From: Brachybacterium fresconis
Lineage (GTDB): Bacteria > Actinomycetota > Actinomycetes > Actinomycetales > Dermabacteraceae
Direction: 5' to 3'
DNA length: 64,000 nt
Assembly (NCBI RefSeq): GCF_017876515.1
Contig: NZ_JAGIOC010000001.1
Coordinates: forward strand, 1,550,001 to 1,614,000
The notes under the pieces: model-generated
The model's database searches: none
What the model saw: the letters and a program-made list of their open reading frames with translations, nothing else
Told to the model about the DNA's origin: nothing
Program-made: the position numbers and the translations under genes
Shown here: in pieces, positions 48,774 through 59,185 of the stretch
Numbering within the stretch: position 1 is the stretch's first letter
Layout of the letters: every line of letters starts with the position of its first letter

Positions 48774-50071
48774 CGAAGAATCCCTTCGTAGTGGTGCTGC
48801 TGGAGCTTCGCATCGATCTGCTTGACGGTGTCGAGGCCGACGCCGATGACGATCAGCAGGGACACGCCGCCGAGCGGGAAGTTCTGCGAGACACCGAGGT
48901 AGGCGAACGCGAGCAGCGGCATCAGCGAGATCACCGCGAGGTAGATCGCACCGGGGGTCTGGATCCGGTTGATCACGTAGCGCAGGTAGCGTTCCGTGGG
49001 CTTGCCGGCGCGCACGTTGGGCACGAAACCGCCGTACTTCTTCATGTTGTCGGCGATCTCCTCCGCGTTGAAGGTGATCGAGACGTAGAAGAAGGCGAAG
49101 AAGACGATCAGGCCGACGTAGACCACGGCGTAGATCCAGGAGAACGACTGCCCCATCACCAGGTGCGCGTTGATCCACTGCACCCAGCCCGCCTCCGGAT
49201 TGCCGAAGGAGGCGGCCATCTGCGGCAGCGCCAGGATCGAGCTGGCGAAGATGACCGGGATGACGCCGGCCTGGTTGACCTTGATCGGGATGTAGGTCGA
49301 GGTGCCGCCGTACATGCGGCGCCCCACCATCCGCTTGGCGTACTGCACCGGGATCCGGCGCTGGGACTGCTCGACGAACACGACGCCGATCATGACCACC
49401 AGCGCCACGAGGATCACCACGGCGAAGATCATCCAGCCCTGCAGCTGGAAGACCTGGCCCATGGCGCTCGGGAAGGACGAGGCGATCGAGGTGAAGATCA
49501 GCAGGGACATGCCGTTGCCGACGCCACGCTCGGTGATCATCTCGCCCATGAACATGATCAGCACGGTGCCGACGGTCATGGCCAGCACCATCAGCAGCAG
49601 GGTGGGCACGGACTGGTCGGGCACCAGCGTGAGGTTGCAGCCCGGGAAGAACTGCCCGGAGCGCACCAGCGTGATGATCGTGGTCGCCTGCAGCACCGCC
49701 AGACCGATCGTCAGGTAGCGCGTGTACTGCGTGAGCTTGGCGGTGCCGGAGGCGCCCTCCTTGTGGAGCGCCTCGAACCGCGGGATGACCACGCGCAGCA
49801 GCTGCACGATGATGGAGGCGGTGATGTAGGGCATCACGCCGAGCGAGAAGACGGACAGCTGCAGCAGCGCGCCGCCGGAGAACATGTTGATCATGCCCAT
49901 CGCGGAGGCGCCCTGACCCGAGGACTGATCCGCGCACATCATCACGTTGGTGTAGTCGAATCCCGGAGTGGGAACGAAGACGCCGAGGCGATAGACCGCG
50001 ATCAGGCCGAGCGTGAAGAAGATCTTCGCCCTCAGCTCGGGGGTGCGCAGCGCGCGCACGAACGAGTTCAC
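48770..50071 (-). CDS. secY: Preprotein translocase subunit SecY
   Basis: Channel of the Sec translocon in the cytoplasmic membrane. 433 residues with the ten hydrophobic segments of the family. Visible: LFTLGLIAVYRLGVFVPTPG (TM1), GGALLQLSVFSLGVMPYI (plug region), and RRMYGGTSTYIPIKVNQAGVIPVIFASS, in part TYIPIKVNQAGVIPVIFA. The start is GTG at 50071 with GGAGGG ahead. A strong hairpin separates it from rplO. Confidence 0.98.
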   Translation of the reverse strand: MNSFVRALRTPELRAKIFFTLGLIAVYRLGVFVPTPGFDYTNVMMCADQSSGQGASAMGMINMFSGGALLQLSVFSLGVMPYITASIIVQLLRVVIPRFEALHKEGASGTAKLTQYTRYLTIGLAVLQATTIITLVRSGQFFPGCNLTLVPDQSVPTLLLMVLAMTVGTVLIMFMGEMITERGVGNGMSLLIFTSIASSFPSAMGQVFQLQGWMIFAVVILVALVVMIGVVFVEQSQRRIPVQYAKRMVGRRMYGGTSTYIPIKVNQAGVIPVIFASSILALPQMAASFGNPEAGWVQWINAHLVMGQSFSWIYAVVYVGLIVFFAFFYVSITFNAEEIADNMKKYGGFVPNVRAGKPTERYLRYVINRIQTPGAIYLAVISLMPLLAFAYLGVSQNFPLGGVSLLIVIGVGLDTVKQIDAKLQQHHYEGILR

Positions 50072-50171
50072 CAGTTTCCCTCCTGGAGGTCCGGGGACAG
50101 GACCGTAGGGCGTCCCGGTCCGTCCCGGTGCCGCAGATGCTCGGCGGCCATCGGACCGGCCCCGGTATGAC

Positions 50172-50217
50172 GACGGGGCACCGCAGCACAGATTATTCTG
50201 CGCCGCAGTGCCCCGTC
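50172..50217 (-). terminator. Long hairpin between rplO and secY
   Basis: GACGGGGCAC pairs with GTGCCCCGTC, continued inward by eleven further pairs (some G.U) to a tetraloop ATAA, about 21 pairs in all, starting 10 bases after the rplO stop. It may end or attenuate the ribosomal transcript before secY-adk-map. Confidence 0.75.
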
Positions 50218-50226
50218 AAAAGAGAC

Positions 50227-50688
50227 TCACGCGGTGGTGACGGACCCGCCGGCCGCCGCGATCTTCTGCTCCGCCGAGGCGGAGAACTTCTGTGCGGTGA
50301 TGTCGAGCTTGACGCTCACGTCACCGGTCCCCAGCACCTTGACGGGCTGGTTCTTGCGCACGGCGCCCTGGGCGACGAGATCCTCGACCGTGACCGTGCC
50401 GCCCTCGGGGAACAGCTCGGACAGGGTCGACAGGTTCACGACCTGGTACTCGACGCGGAACGGGTTGGTGAAGCCGCGCAGCTTGGGCAGACGCATGTGC
50501 ATCGGCATCTGGCCGCCCTCGAAGCCGACCGGCACCTGGTAACGGGCCTTGGTGCCCTTGGTGCCGCGACCGGCGGTCTTGCCCTTGGAGGCCTCGCCGC
50601 GACCGACGCGGGTGCGTGCGGTCTTCGATCCCGGCGCGGGGCGCAGGTCGTGCAGCTTCAGCAGGCTGTCGGTGTTCTTGTCAGTCAT
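50227..50688 (-). CDS. rplO: 50S ribosomal protein L15
   Basis: Late-assembly large-subunit protein. 153 residues. [37 protein letters not shown] (Gly/Arg-rich N-terminus, in part [19 protein letters not shown]), [18 protein letters not shown] and the C-terminal [12 protein letters not shown] are family blocks. It starts 5 bases after the rpmD stop. Confidence 0.97.
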   Translation of the reverse strand: MTDKNTDSLLKLHDLRPAPGSKTARTRVGRGEASKGKTAGRGTKGTKARYQVPVGFEGGQMPMHMRLPKLRGFTNPFRVEYQVVNLSTLSELFPEGGTVTVEDLVAQGAVRKNQPVKVLGTGDVSVKLDITAQKFSASAEQKIAAAGGSVTTA

Positions 50689-50693
50689 GGAGT

Positions 50694-50873
50694 TCAGTCC
50701 ACCTCTTCGACCGTCACCAGGTGGGTGACGGCGCGGATCATGCCGCGGATCTCGGGGCGGTCTTCCTGCACCACCGTGTCACCGATGCGCTTGAGGCCGA
50801 GGCCTCGCAGGGTGGCTCGCTGGCTCTGGTTGCCGCCGATTTCGGAACGGACCTGGGTGACCTTGATCTGCAT
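50694..50873 (-). CDS. rpmD: 50S ribosomal protein L30
   Basis: 59 residues: [36 protein letters not shown] begins the protein (in part [17 protein letters not shown]) and [14 protein letters not shown] ends it; standard bacterial L30 length. Its ATG shares one base with the rpsE stop. Confidence 0.97.
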   Translation of the reverse strand: MQIKVTQVRSEIGGNQSQRATLRGLGLKRIGDTVVQEDRPEIRGMIRAVTHLVTVEEVD

Positions 50874-51559
50874 CAGGCACCCACCTTCTCGGCGCGCGCC
50901 GCGGCGCGGCCCTCGGCCTGGGCCCGCAGGAGCGCCGCCGGGGCGACGTCCTCGACCGGGAGGCCACGACGTGCCGCCACGGCCTCCGGCTCCTCGAGCT
51001 GCTTGAGGGCATCGACGGTGGCCCGCACGATGTTGATCTGGTTGGTCGAGCCGAGCGACTTGGAGAGCACGTCGTGGACTCCGGCGCACTCCAGCACGGC
51101 GCGGACCGGACCACCGGCGATCACGCCGGTGCCCGGGGCGGCCGGGCGAAGCATGACGACTCCCGCCGCATCCTCGCCCTGGACCTTGTGCACGACGGTG
51201 CCCTGGATGCGGGGGACGCGGAAGAAGTTCTTCTTCGCCTCCTCGACACCCTTGGAGATCGCCGACGGGACCTCCTTGGCCTTGCCGTAGCCGACGCCGA
51301 CCGTGCCGTCGCCGTCACCGACCACCACGAGGGCGGTGAAGGAGAAACGACGGCCGCCCTTGACGACCTTCGAGACACGGTTGATGCTCACGACACGCTC
51401 GAGGAACGTCGACTTCTCGGCGTCCTGACCGCGTCCGCGGCCCTGACGGCCACCGCGGTCGCCGCCCTGGCGTCCGCCGCGCTCGTTGGTGGTGTTGGTG
51501 GACTTGTCGTCCCGCCGGCCGGAGGCCGCGGGACCGTTGCTTCGCTGCTGTGCAGCCAT
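50873..51559 (-). CDS. rpsE: 30S ribosomal protein S5
   Basis: Involved in decoding accuracy and mRNA entry. 228 residues. An N-terminal Arg/Gly/Asp-rich extension of about 48 residues comes before the conserved body ([62 protein letters not shown]). The ATG at 51559 was chosen because the upstream frame is not conserved-looking. Confidence 0.97.
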   Translation of the reverse strand: MAAQQRSNGPAASGRRDDKSTNTTNERGGRQGGDRGGRQGRGRGQDAEKSTFLERVVSINRVSKVVKGGRRFSFTALVVVGDGDGTVGVGYGKAKEVPSAISKGVEEAKKNFFRVPRIQGTVVHKVQGEDAAGVVMLRPAAPGTGVIAGGPVRAVLECAGVHDVLSKSLGSTNQINIVRATVDALKQLEEPEAVAARRGLPVEDVAPAALLRAQAEGRAAARAEKVGA

Positions 51560-51596
51560 ATTCAGATCCTCTTCTCGTCCTGTGTCCGGGGGGCGA

Positions 51597-51983
51597 TCAC
51601 AGCGCCAGGCCGGCTTCGCGAGCGCCGTCCGCGACGGCGGCCACGCGGCCGTGGTACTTGTAGCCGCCGCGGTCGAACACGACGGAGTCGATCCCGGCGG
51701 CCTTGGCGCGCTCGGCGACCAGGGTGCCGACGGTGCGGGCCTTGTCCGCCTTGGGCGATTCGGCGCCGCGCAGGTCCGTCTCCATGGTCGAGGCGGAGGC
51801 GAGCGTCTTGCCCACCCCGTCGTCGACGACCTGGACGAAGACGTGCCGGGCCGAGCGGGTGACGACCAGGCGCGGACGCCCGGCGGTCCCGATGATGCGG
51901 CGACGGACCCGCAGGTGGCGACGGCCGCGCGCACGCAGCTTGCTGCCGCGGTTGCCCTTGGTGTGCTTGAGTGCGTAACCCAT
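51597..51983 (-). CDS. rplR: 50S ribosomal protein L18
   Basis: Binds 5S rRNA. 128 residues. [33 protein letters not shown] and [24 protein letters not shown] are family blocks. Start uncertain: ATG at 51983 is used; an in-frame GTG at 51989 overlaps the rplF stop and would add two residues. No strong ribosome site is seen, suggesting translational coupling to rplF. Confidence 0.96.
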   Translation of the reverse strand: MGYALKHTKGNRGSKLRARGRRHLRVRRRIIGTAGRPRLVVTRSARHVFVQVVDDGVGKTLASASTMETDLRGAESPKADKARTVGTLVAERAKAAGIDSVVFDRGGYKYHGRVAAVADGAREAGLAL

Positions 51984-51985
51984 GA

Positions 51986-52528
51986 TCACTTACCAGCCTT
52001 TCCGGCCTTGCGCACCACGTTCTCGTCCGCGTAGCGCACGCCCTTGCCCTTGTAGGGCTCGGGCGGGCGGATGCCACGGATCTTCGCCGCGACCTGACCC
52101 ACATGCTGCTTGTCGATGCCGGAGACCGAGAACTTGCTCGGGGTCTCGACGGCGAAGGTGATCCCCTGGGGGGCCTTCACCGTGACGGGGTGGGAGAAGC
52201 CGAGTGCGAACTCGAGATCGGTGCCGTTCGCGGTCACACGGTAGCCCGTGCCCACGATCTCCAGCTTCTTCTCGTAGCCCTCGGTGACGCCGAGGACGAT
52301 ATTGCTGACGAGCGTGCGGGTCAGCCCGTGCAGCGCACGGTTGTCCTGCTCGTCGTCGGGGCGCCGGACGACGATCGCGCCGTCGTCGTTGCGCTCGATG
52401 GTCAGGGGCGACGGTACCTCGTGCGAGAGCTCGCCCTTGGGGCCGGTCACCGAGATGGTGCGGCCGGTGATGCTGACGTCAGTGACGGCTGCCGGCACGG
52501 GGACCGGTCGGAATCCGATGCGGGACAT
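51986..52528 (-). CDS. rplF: 50S ribosomal protein L6
   Basis: 180 residues, normal. [38 protein letters not shown] and the C-terminal [19 protein letters not shown] are signatures of L6. A GGAGGAGAAC site precedes the ATG, and rpsH ends 18 bases upstream. Confidence 0.98.
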   Translation of the reverse strand: MSRIGFRPVPVPAAVTDVSITGRTISVTGPKGELSHEVPSPLTIERNDDGAIVVRRPDDEQDNRALHGLTRTLVSNIVLGVTEGYEKKLEIVGTGYRVTANGTDLEFALGFSHPVTVKAPQGITFAVETPSKFSVSGIDKQHVGQVAAKIRGIRPPEPYKGKGVRYADENVVRKAGKAGK

Positions 52529-52546
52529 AGTGTTCTCCTCCCCCGC

Positions 52547-52945
52547 TCACCAGATGTAGGCGAGGACTTCCCCACCTACACCCTTCTGGGCAGCCTGCTT
52601 GTCGGTCAGGAGGCCGGAGGACGTGGACAGGATCGCCACGCCCAGGCCGCCGAGGACCTTGGGCAGATTCGTGGACTTCGCGTACACCCGCAGGCCCGGC
52701 TTCGAGATGCGCCGGATTCCGGAGATGGCACGCTCGCGGCTTTCGGAGTACTTCAGCTCGAGGACGAGCTTGCTGCCCACCTCGGCCTCGTCCTCGCGCC
52801 AGCCGAGGATGTAGCCCTCTGCCTTCAGGATGTCCGCAATGCGGGCCTTCAACTTCGAGTACGGCATGGACGCGGTCTCGTGGAACGCGCCTGAGGCGTT
52901 CCGGATCCGCGTGAGCATGTCCGCGATCGGGTCGGTCATGGTCAT
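52547..52945 (-). CDS. rpsH: 30S ribosomal protein S8
   Basis: Central rRNA-binding protein of the small subunit. 132 residues. [38 protein letters not shown] and the C-terminal [22 protein letters not shown] are typical. ATG at 52945 is used; the second ATG (52939) is possible. Confidence 0.98.
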   Translation of the reverse strand: MTMTDPIADMLTRIRNASGAFHETASMPYSKLKARIADILKAEGYILGWREDEAEVGSKLVLELKYSESRERAISGIRRISKPGLRVYAKSTNLPKVLGGLGVAILSTSSGLLTDKQAAQKGVGGEVLAYIW

Positions 52946-53015
52946 GTCTGTTGCTTCTTCCTCACCTGGTTTCCCGCGGCATCATCGCTGTGCCCGGGAC
53001 CTCTGGCGGTAGTCC

Positions 53016-53201
53016 TTACCAGCTGCTCTTGGTGACGCCGGGGAGCTCACCGCGGTGAGCCATCTCGCGAAGGCAGACTCGGCAGAGCCCGAACTTGCGG
53101 TACACGGAGTGCGGACGGCCGCAGCGCTGGCACCGGGTGTAGGCGCGCACCGCGAACTTCGGCTTGCGCTCCGACTTCTTGATCAGGGCTGTCTTGGCCA
53201 T
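53016..53201 (-). CDS. rpsZ: 30S ribosomal protein S14, zinc type
   Basis: 61 residues. Cys24, Cys27, Cys40 and Cys43 form the zinc ribbon in TRCQRCGRP and GLCRVCLRE, so this is the short zinc-binding form. It starts 1 base after the rplE stop and is followed by a 70-base gap before rpsH. Confidence 0.98.
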   Translation of the reverse strand: MAKTALIKKSERKPKFAVRAYTRCQRCGRPHSVYRKFGLCRVCLREMAHRGELPGVTKSSW

Positions 53202-53202
53202 A

Positions 53203-53772
53203 TCAGTTCTCCTTGAAGGGGAAGCCGAGCAGCTTCAGCAGCGCGCGTCCCTCGTCGTCGGTCTTCGCAGTGGTCACGACCGTGATGTCCATACCGCGGA
53301 CGCGGTCGATCTTGTCCTGGTCGATCTCGTGGAACATGACCTGCTCCGTGAGACCGAAGGTGTAGTTGCCGTTGCCGTCGAAGTGCTTCGGCGACAGTCC
53401 GCGGAAGTCGCGGATGCGCGGCAGCGCGGTCGACAGCAAGCGGTCCAGGAACTCCCACATGCGGGCGTTGCGCAGGGTGACGTGCGCACCGATCGGCATG
53501 CCCTCACGCAGCTTGAACTGCGCGATGGACTTGCGGGCCTTGGTGACCTGGGGCTTCTGACCGGTGATGTCGGCGAGGTCACGGATGGCCCCGTCGATCA
53601 CCTTGGAATCGCGTGCGGCGTCGCCGACGCCCATGTTCACGACGATCTTGGTCACACCCGGGACCAGCATGACGTTCTCGTAACCGAACTGCTCGGTCAG
53701 CTGCGCCTTGATGGTCTCGTTGTACTGGGTCTTCAGACGCGGGGTGGGCGCCTGGGTGACGGTCTCGCTCAT
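53203..53772 (-). CDS. rplE: 50S ribosomal protein L5
   Basis: Central protuberance protein binding 5S rRNA and P-site tRNA. 189 residues. [63 protein letters not shown] and [20 protein letters not shown] are family blocks. The ATG at 53772 lies 1 base from the rplX stop. Confidence 0.98.
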   Translation of the reverse strand: MSETVTQAPTPRLKTQYNETIKAQLTEQFGYENVMLVPGVTKIVVNMGVGDAARDSKVIDGAIRDLADITGQKPQVTKARKSIAQFKLREGMPIGAHVTLRNARMWEFLDRLLSTALPRIRDFRGLSPKHFDGNGNYTFGLTEQVMFHEIDQDKIDRVRGMDITVVTTAKTDDEGRALLKLLGFPFKEN

Positions 53773-53773
53773 C

Positions 53774-54160
53774 TCAGATGTCCTTCCCGGAGCGCTTGGC
53801 GTAGCGGACGCGCACCTGCTTGGAGCGGCCGCTGTCGAGCTCGACGGTCTCGACGCGGACGCCGATCTTGGTCGGCTTGTTGTCCTCCGGGTCGACCAGG
53901 GCCACGTTGGAGACGTGGAGCGGCGCCTCGCGCTGCTCGATGCCGCCCGCACCACCGGCCTGGTTCGGCTTGAGGTGGTGGGTGTGGCGGTTGATCCCCT
54001 CGACGAGCACGCGCTCGGAGTCGGGGAACACCTGCAGGACGCGGCCCTGCTTGCCCTTGTCGCCGGCCTCGAGGCCGCGCTGGGCGGCCTTGTCGCTGTC
54101 GCTGGTGCGACCGGTGATCACCTGGACGAGGTCGCCCTTCTTGATCTTCATCTTTGCCAT
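53774..54160 (-). CDS. rplX: 50S ribosomal protein L24
   Basis: Assembly initiator protein. 128 residues with the KOW motif [22 protein letters not shown]-like start ([23 protein letters not shown]) and [13 protein letters not shown]. The loop between KOW strands is about 15 residues longer than in E. coli. Confidence 0.97.
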   Translation of the reverse strand: MAKMKIKKGDLVQVITGRTSDSDKAAQRGLEAGDKGKQGRVLQVFPDSERVLVEGINRHTHHLKPNQAGGAGGIEQREAPLHVSNVALVDPEDNKPTKIGVRVETVELDSGRSKQVRVRYAKRSGKDI

Positions 54161-54161
54161 G

Positions 54162-54530
54162 TCACAGCACCTCCGGTGCCAGCGAGATGATCTTCATGAA
54201 GCGCTTGTCGCGCAGCTCGCGACCGACGGGGCCGAAGATGCGCGTTCCGCGCGGCTCGCCGTCGGTCTTGAGGATCACCGCCGCGTTCTCGTCGAAGCGG
54301 ATGTAAGAGCCATCGGCACGCCGACGCTCCTTGGATGTACGGACGACGACAGCCTTGATGATGTCGCCCTTCTTGACGTTGCCACCGGGGATGGCGTCCT
54401 TGACGGTCGCCACGATGGTGTCGCCGATGCTGGCGTAACGGCGACCGGAGCCACCGAGAACACGGATGCAGAGAATCTCCTTGGCACCCGTGTTGTCGGC
54501 GACCTTCAGTCGCGACTCCTGCTGAATCAC
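54162..54530 (-). CDS. rplN: 50S ribosomal protein L14
   Basis: 122 residues, normal. [44 protein letters not shown] and [15 protein letters not shown] are signatures. The start is GTG at 54530 with AGGAGAACGA ahead. It is first gene of the spc part, separated from rpsQ by 910 bases that hold a plus-strand gene. Confidence 0.98.
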   Translation of the reverse strand: MIQQESRLKVADNTGAKEILCIRVLGGSGRRYASIGDTIVATVKDAIPGGNVKKGDIIKAVVVRTSKERRRADGSYIRFDENAAVILKTDGEPRGTRIFGPVGRELRDKRFMKIISLAPEVL

Positions 54531-54939
54531 TCGTTCTCCTATCGTCTCACCGGTTCTCTTCCGACCCGCGGGAGCGAGCCGGCCGAGCCTTGCGGAACGG
54601 AATATGGACACTGCATGGTGCGCCGTATCGCCCCTGGCCACAGGTGCGACCGCGGGCATCACCGCCGACGGGTCCCGGGCACCAAAAAACCCTCGGCCGG
54701 ACTCAAGCACTAGCGTGGGGAACGCGAGGCGTTCGCTTCTCGTGCACGGTCTCCGGCGAGGACGGATCTGGTGGTCCCGGATCCTGCCGCGGACTCCTGC
54801 TCGCACGCACCACGAGGGTGGGCGCGCACAGATGTCCGGCAACCGCTCAAGACTACGGGGTCGCACCTGACCTGTCACCCCTTCGGGGCCACCCGGCCGG
54901 TGTGTGCTTGCTCTCTCGAAGCATCCGTAGACTCCAGGG
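54531..54939. other. Divergent intergenic region between rplN and a plus-strand gene
   Basis: 409 bases without a recognisable gene. It must hold the promoter of rplN-map on the minus strand; no hexamer pair stands out. An A6/T6 tract lies near 54680 beside GC-rich sequence but lacks a convincing hairpin. Confidence 0.4.
54928..54933 (+). promoter_or_regulatory. Candidate -10 of the plus-strand gene at 54940
   Basis: TAGACT ends 6 bases before the ATG. Part of the recurring leaderless pattern, although CAGGG between them could also serve weakly as a ribosome site. Confidence 0.4.
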
Positions 54940-55353
54940 ATGATCGATATCGATGTTGCCCGCAGGCTGCAGGAGTCAGGCCTCCTCTGGGACCCGGTGG
55001 AGGGGGACCTCTTCACCATCGACACGGAGCTGCTGCGCGACGAGGCGTTCATGCTCTCCTCGATGGTGGTCGAACCCGCGGTGGGCCGTGGCGGGGAGCG
55101 GGTCTTCCGCTTCAACGGCACCACCGAATGGGCGTTGGACTCCGTCGAGCAGCAGGAGGCGATCTGGATCCCCCGCGAGGACCAGCTGCGCGCCGCGCTC
55201 GGAGCGTCCTTCCGCAGTCTCCACCGCGCGGACGACGATGCGTATGTCGTGACCCTCTCCCCCGCCGACGGGGCGGAGCCGCGCGAGGTCCGGGCGCCCC
55301 ACGCCGAGGACGCCTACGCCGGGGCGCTGCTGGTCCAGCTCACGGGGCGCTGA
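54940..55353 (+). CDS. Conserved-looking protein of unknown function, inserted between rpsQ and rplN
   Basis: I do not recognise a characterised family. 137 residues: [27 protein letters not shown] (in part [12 protein letters not shown]), [33 protein letters not shown], then a mixed C-terminal half. It is soluble and acidic, without signal peptide, membrane segment or cysteine cluster. Codon use looks ordinary for the window (GC-ending codons throughout), which supports a real gene. It is oriented against the ribosomal genes and interrupts the normally adjacent rpsQ and rplN. Similar small proteins are sometimes auto-annotated as pilus assembly CpaE; nothing in the sequence supports that. 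Confidence 0.75.
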   Translation: MIDIDVARRLQESGLLWDPVEGDLFTIDTELLRDEAFMLSSMVVEPAVGRGGERVFRFNGTTEWALDSVEQQEAIWIPREDQLRAALGASFRSLHRADDDAYVVTLSPADGAEPREVRAPHAEDAYAGALLVQLTGR

Positions 55354-55368
55354 CGGAGCCGCGACGAC

Positions 55369-55408
55369 GACAGGGCCGGCCCTCCCCGAGGGGAGGACCG
55401 GCCCTGTC
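55369..55408. terminator. Bidirectional terminator between the unknown gene and rpsQ
   Basis: GACAGGGCCGG (55369-55379) pairs with CCGGCCCTGTC (55398-55408), with further pairing CCTCCCC/GGGGAGG inside. It lies 15 bases after the plus-strand gene and about 33 bases after rpsQ, so it should also end the S10 transcript. Confidence 0.88.
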
Positions 55409-55440
55409 AGGATCCGGGTGCGGTCACGAGGACCGCGGGA

Positions 55441-55767
55441 TCACTTGGCGCGCTCGAGGATCTCGACCAGACGCCACCGCTTGGTCGCGGAGGTCGGACG
55501 GGTCTCCATGATCAGGACACGGTCGCCGTAGCCGGCGGTGTTCTCCTCGTCATGGGCCTTGAACTTGCTGGACTTCGTCGTGACCTTGCCGTAGCGGGCG
55601 TGCTTGACACGCTCCTCGACCTCGACCACGACGGTCTTGTCCATCTTGTCCGAGACCACGAGACCGCGGACGGTCTTGCGGTACGGGCGCTCGTGGGAGG
55701 AGGCGTGCGCGCCCTCCTTGTCGAGCTCCTCTGCGGCCGGGATATCGGCCTGGGTGTTCTCAGTCAT
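55441..55767 (-). CDS. rpsQ: 30S ribosomal protein S17
   Basis: 108 residues: an acidic N-terminal extension of about 25 residues, then [30 protein letters not shown] (in part [19 protein letters not shown]) and [23 protein letters not shown]. The ATG at 55767 follows GAGGAAC. It is the last gene of the S10 part, 20 bases after rpmC. Confidence 0.97.
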   Translation of the reverse strand: MTENTQADIPAAEELDKEGAHASSHERPYRKTVRGLVVSDKMDKTVVVEVEERVKHARYGKVTTKSSKFKAHDEENTAGYGDRVLIMETRPTSATKRWRLVEILERAK

Positions 55768-55787
55768 CTCTGTTCCTCGCTTCGCGG

Positions 55788-56021
55788 TCACTCGGCGGAG
55801 CCGGGGGCCTGACGGATGCCCAGCTCGCGCTCGCGCAGGATCGTGTAGATCCGTGCGATGTCCTTCTTGACGGACCGCAGGCGGCCGGAGCTCTCGAGCT
55901 GACCGGTAGCGGACTGGAAACGAAGCTTGAACAGCTCGTCCTTGGCCTTCGCCAGCTCCTCGGCAAGCTTGACGTCGTCCAGCTTGTCCAGTTCATCGGC
56001 GGTGAGCTTGGTCGCTGCCAT
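55788..56021 (-). CDS. rpmC: 50S ribosomal protein L29
   Basis: 77 residues, two-helix protein at the tunnel exit: [40 protein letters not shown] (in part [14 protein letters not shown]). Its ATG shares one base with the rplP stop. Confidence 0.97.
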   Translation of the reverse strand: MAATKLTADELDKLDDVKLAEELAKAKDELFKLRFQSATGQLESSGRLRSVKKDIARIYTILRERELGIRQAPGSAE

Positions 56022-56440
56022 CAGATGTCACCACCCTCTCGGCTCAGAATGCGGCACTTCATGGGGAGCTTGTGCATCGCCAGGCGCAGGGCCTCGCGAG
56101 CGATCTCCTCGTCGACGCCGGTGATCTCGAACATGACCCGTCCCGGCTTGATATTGGCGACCCACCACTCGACGGAACCCTTGCCGGAGCCCATGCGGAC
56201 CTCGGCAGGCTTCTTGGTGAGCGGTCGATCGGGGTAGATGTTGATGAACACCTTGCCGCCACGCTTCATGTAGCGGGTCATGGCGATACGTGCGGCCTCG
56301 ATCTGGCGGTTGGTGACGTAGGCCGGCGCGAGCGCCTGGATGCCGTAGTCACCGAACGCCAGCTCGGTTCCGCCCTTGGCCATGCCGCTGCGGGTCGGGT
56401 GGTGCTGCTTGCGGTGCTTGGTCCTGCGAGGGATCAGCAT
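56021..56440 (-). CDS. rplP: 50S ribosomal protein L16
   Basis: Organises the A-site tRNA region. 139 residues. [44 protein letters not shown] and [21 protein letters not shown] are L16 signatures. It starts 6 bases after rpsC. Confidence 0.98.
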   Translation of the reverse strand: MLIPRRTKHRKQHHPTRSGMAKGGTELAFGDYGIQALAPAYVTNRQIEAARIAMTRYMKRGGKVFINIYPDRPLTKKPAEVRMGSGKGSVEWWVANIKPGRVMFEITGVDEEIAREALRLAMHKLPMKCRILSREGGDI

Positions 56441-56446
56441 TGTCGC

Positions 56447-57286
56447 TCAGGCCTCCGTTCCGGACTGCTCTGCGGGAGCGGACGCCGGCTGCTCGGCGGG
56501 AGCGGATGCCTGCGGAGCAGACTCCGGGTCCTCCCGACGGGCGGCTGCATTGCGCTCGTTACGACGGCCGCGCGGGCGCTCGGCACGCGGGCCGCGTCCG
56601 CCGGAGCGGGGACCCTGCGAGGCGGCCTGCTGGGCCGCGAGCTCCTTGGCGGTGACGTCGCCCTTGTAGATCCACACCTTCACGCCGATGCGGCCGAAGG
56701 CGGTGCGTGCCTCGTAGAAGCCGTAGTCGATGTTCGCGCGCAGGGTGTGCAGCGGCACGCGCCCTTCGCGGTAGAACTCGTTACGGCTCATCTCGGCACC
56801 GCCGAGGCGGCCGGAGACCGCCACGCGGATGCCCTTCGCGCCGGCGCGCTGCGCGGACTGCATGCCCTTGCGCATCGCACGACGGAAGGAGACGCGGGCG
56901 GCGAGCTGCTCGGCGATGCCCTGAGCGACCAGCTGGGCGTCGGCCTCGGGGTTCTTGACCTCGAGGATGTTCAGCTGGATCTGCTTGCCGGTGAGCTTCT
57001 CCAGCGCACCGCGCAGCCGCTCGGCCTCCGCGCCGCGACGCCCGATGACGATGCCCGGGCGGGCGGTGTGGAGATCGACGCGGACGCGATCCCGGGTGCG
57101 CTCGATCTCGACCTTGGAGATGCCGGCCCGCTCCATGCCCTTGGACATGAGCTTGCGGATCGCGACGTCTTCCTTCACGTAGTCGCGGTAGCGCTGACCC
57201 TCCTTGGAGGAGTCGGCGAACCACCGGCTGTTGTGCTCCGTGGTGATCCCGAGGCGGAACCCGTTCGGATTGACCTTCTGGCCCAT
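56447..57286 (-). CDS. rpsC: 30S ribosomal protein S3
   Basis: mRNA-entry protein with a KH domain. 279 residues. [20 protein letters not shown], the KH loop [19 protein letters not shown], and [31 protein letters not shown] (in part [15 protein letters not shown]). The C-terminal tail of about 60 residues is Ala/Pro/Arg-rich, with short PASAPAEQ-type repeats, as in other actinobacteria. Confidence 0.98.
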   Translation of the reverse strand: MGQKVNPNGFRLGITTEHNSRWFADSSKEGQRYRDYVKEDVAIRKLMSKGMERAGISKVEIERTRDRVRVDLHTARPGIVIGRRGAEAERLRGALEKLTGKQIQLNILEVKNPEADAQLVAQGIAEQLAARVSFRRAMRKGMQSAQRAGAKGIRVAVSGRLGGAEMSRNEFYREGRVPLHTLRANIDYGFYEARTAFGRIGVKVWIYKGDVTAKELAAQQAASQGPRSGGRGPRAERPRGRRNERNAAARREDPESAPQASAPAEQPASAPAEQSGTEA

Positions 57287-57296
57287 TCGGGACTCC

Positions 57297-57650
57297 TTAC
57301 TTGTTCACGGGAGCGACCACCACGGTGACGTGGCTGGTGCGCTTCTTGATCTGGAAGGCTCGACCCTGTGCACGCGGCTGGAACCGCTTCATGGTCGGAC
57401 CTTCATCGACGAATGCGGCGGAGACGACGAGCTCGCGCTCGTCGAAGCGCTCCCCCGCCTGATCTGCCTTCACCCGCGCGTTGGCGATCGCGGACTCGAC
57501 GAGCTTGAGGACGGGCGCGCTGGCTGCCTGCGGTGCGAACCGCAGGGTGTCCAGGGCCTCGGCCGTGCTCTTGCCACGAATCAGGTCCACAACGCGGCGA
57601 GCCTTCATGGGCGACATGCGGAGATGCCGCACCTGCGCCTTGGCTTCCAT
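57297..57650 (-). CDS. rplV: 50S ribosomal protein L22
   Basis: 117 residues. [32 protein letters not shown] and [26 protein letters not shown] (in part [19 protein letters not shown]) are the signatures; the exit-tunnel loop is intact. The ATG at 57650 lies 52 bases from the rpsS stop. Confidence 0.98.
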   Translation of the reverse strand: MEAKAQVRHLRMSPMKARRVVDLIRGKSTAEALDTLRFAPQAASAPVLKLVESAIANARVKADQAGERFDERELVVSAAFVDEGPTMKRFQPRAQGRAFQIKKRTSHVTVVVAPVNK

Positions 57651-57702
57651 TGCTGTCCTGCTTTCTTCTGGATGTCGGGACGTGCTGCCGTGCTGAGGGT
57701 GA

Positions 57703-57984
57703 TCAGCGACGACGGCCCTTTCTGTCGTCCTTCTCGTGGCCCTTGAAAGTCCGCGTGGGAGCGAACTCGCCGAGCTTGTGGCCGACCATCGACTCGGTGA
57801 TGAACACCGTGACGTGCTTGCGACCGTCGTGCACTGCGAAGGTGTGGCCGAGGAAGTCCGGGGTGACGACCGAACGACGCGACCAGGTCTTGATGAGGTT
57901 CTTGGTGCCCTTGTCGTTCTGGACGTCCACCTTCTTCTGAAGGTGGTCGTCGACGAACGGGCCCTTGGCGATACTGCGAGGCAT
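57703..57984 (-). CDS. rpsS: 30S ribosomal protein S19
   Basis: 93 residues, normal. [48 protein letters not shown] (in part [16 protein letters not shown]) and [16 protein letters not shown] are family blocks. Confidence 0.98.
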   Translation of the reverse strand: MPRSIAKGPFVDDHLQKKVDVQNDKGTKNLIKTWSRRSVVTPDFLGHTFAVHDGRKHVTVFITESMVGHKLGEFAPTRTFKGHEKDDRKGRRR

Positions 57985-57999
57985 GTGTGGTTCTCCCTA

Positions 58000-58836
<837 letters not shown>

Positions 58837-58882
58837 GTGGGTTTCCCTCAGACTCTCTTCGGCTCCTCGGATATCGGCCGCC

Positions 58883-59185
58883 TCAGGCGACCGACCCTCC
58901 GAAGATGTCGATGGCTCCGTCAGTCAGGGTGATCACGGCGCGCTTGGTGTCCTTGCGCTTGCCGGTCCCGAAGCGCGTGCGGCGCGACTTGCCCTGACGG
59001 TTGATCGTGTTCACCGAGGAGACCTTGACGTCGAAGATGGACTCGACGGCGATCTTGATCTCGGTCTTGTTGGCGCGGGCGTCCACCAGGAAGGTGTACT
59101 TGCCGTTGTCCATCAGCCCGTAGCTCTTCTCGGAGACGACCGGGGCCAGCAGGACGTCGCGGGGATCCTTGTTCAGCGAGGTCAC
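58883..59185 (-). CDS. rplW: 50S ribosomal protein L23
   Basis: Docking site for trigger factor and SRP at the tunnel exit. 100 residues. [33 protein letters not shown] (in part [15 protein letters not shown]) and [21 protein letters not shown]. It overlaps rplD by four bases. Confidence 0.98.
   Translation of the reverse strand: MTSLNKDPRDVLLAPVVSEKSYGLMDNGKYTFLVDARANKTEIKIAVESIFDVKVSSVNTINRQGKSRRTRFGTGKRKDTKRAVITLTDGAIDIFGGSVA

Noticed and set aside
54940-55353. Pilus assembly protein CpaE
   Set aside because: Too short, no P-loop or receiver domain, and no pilus genes nearby; left as unknown.
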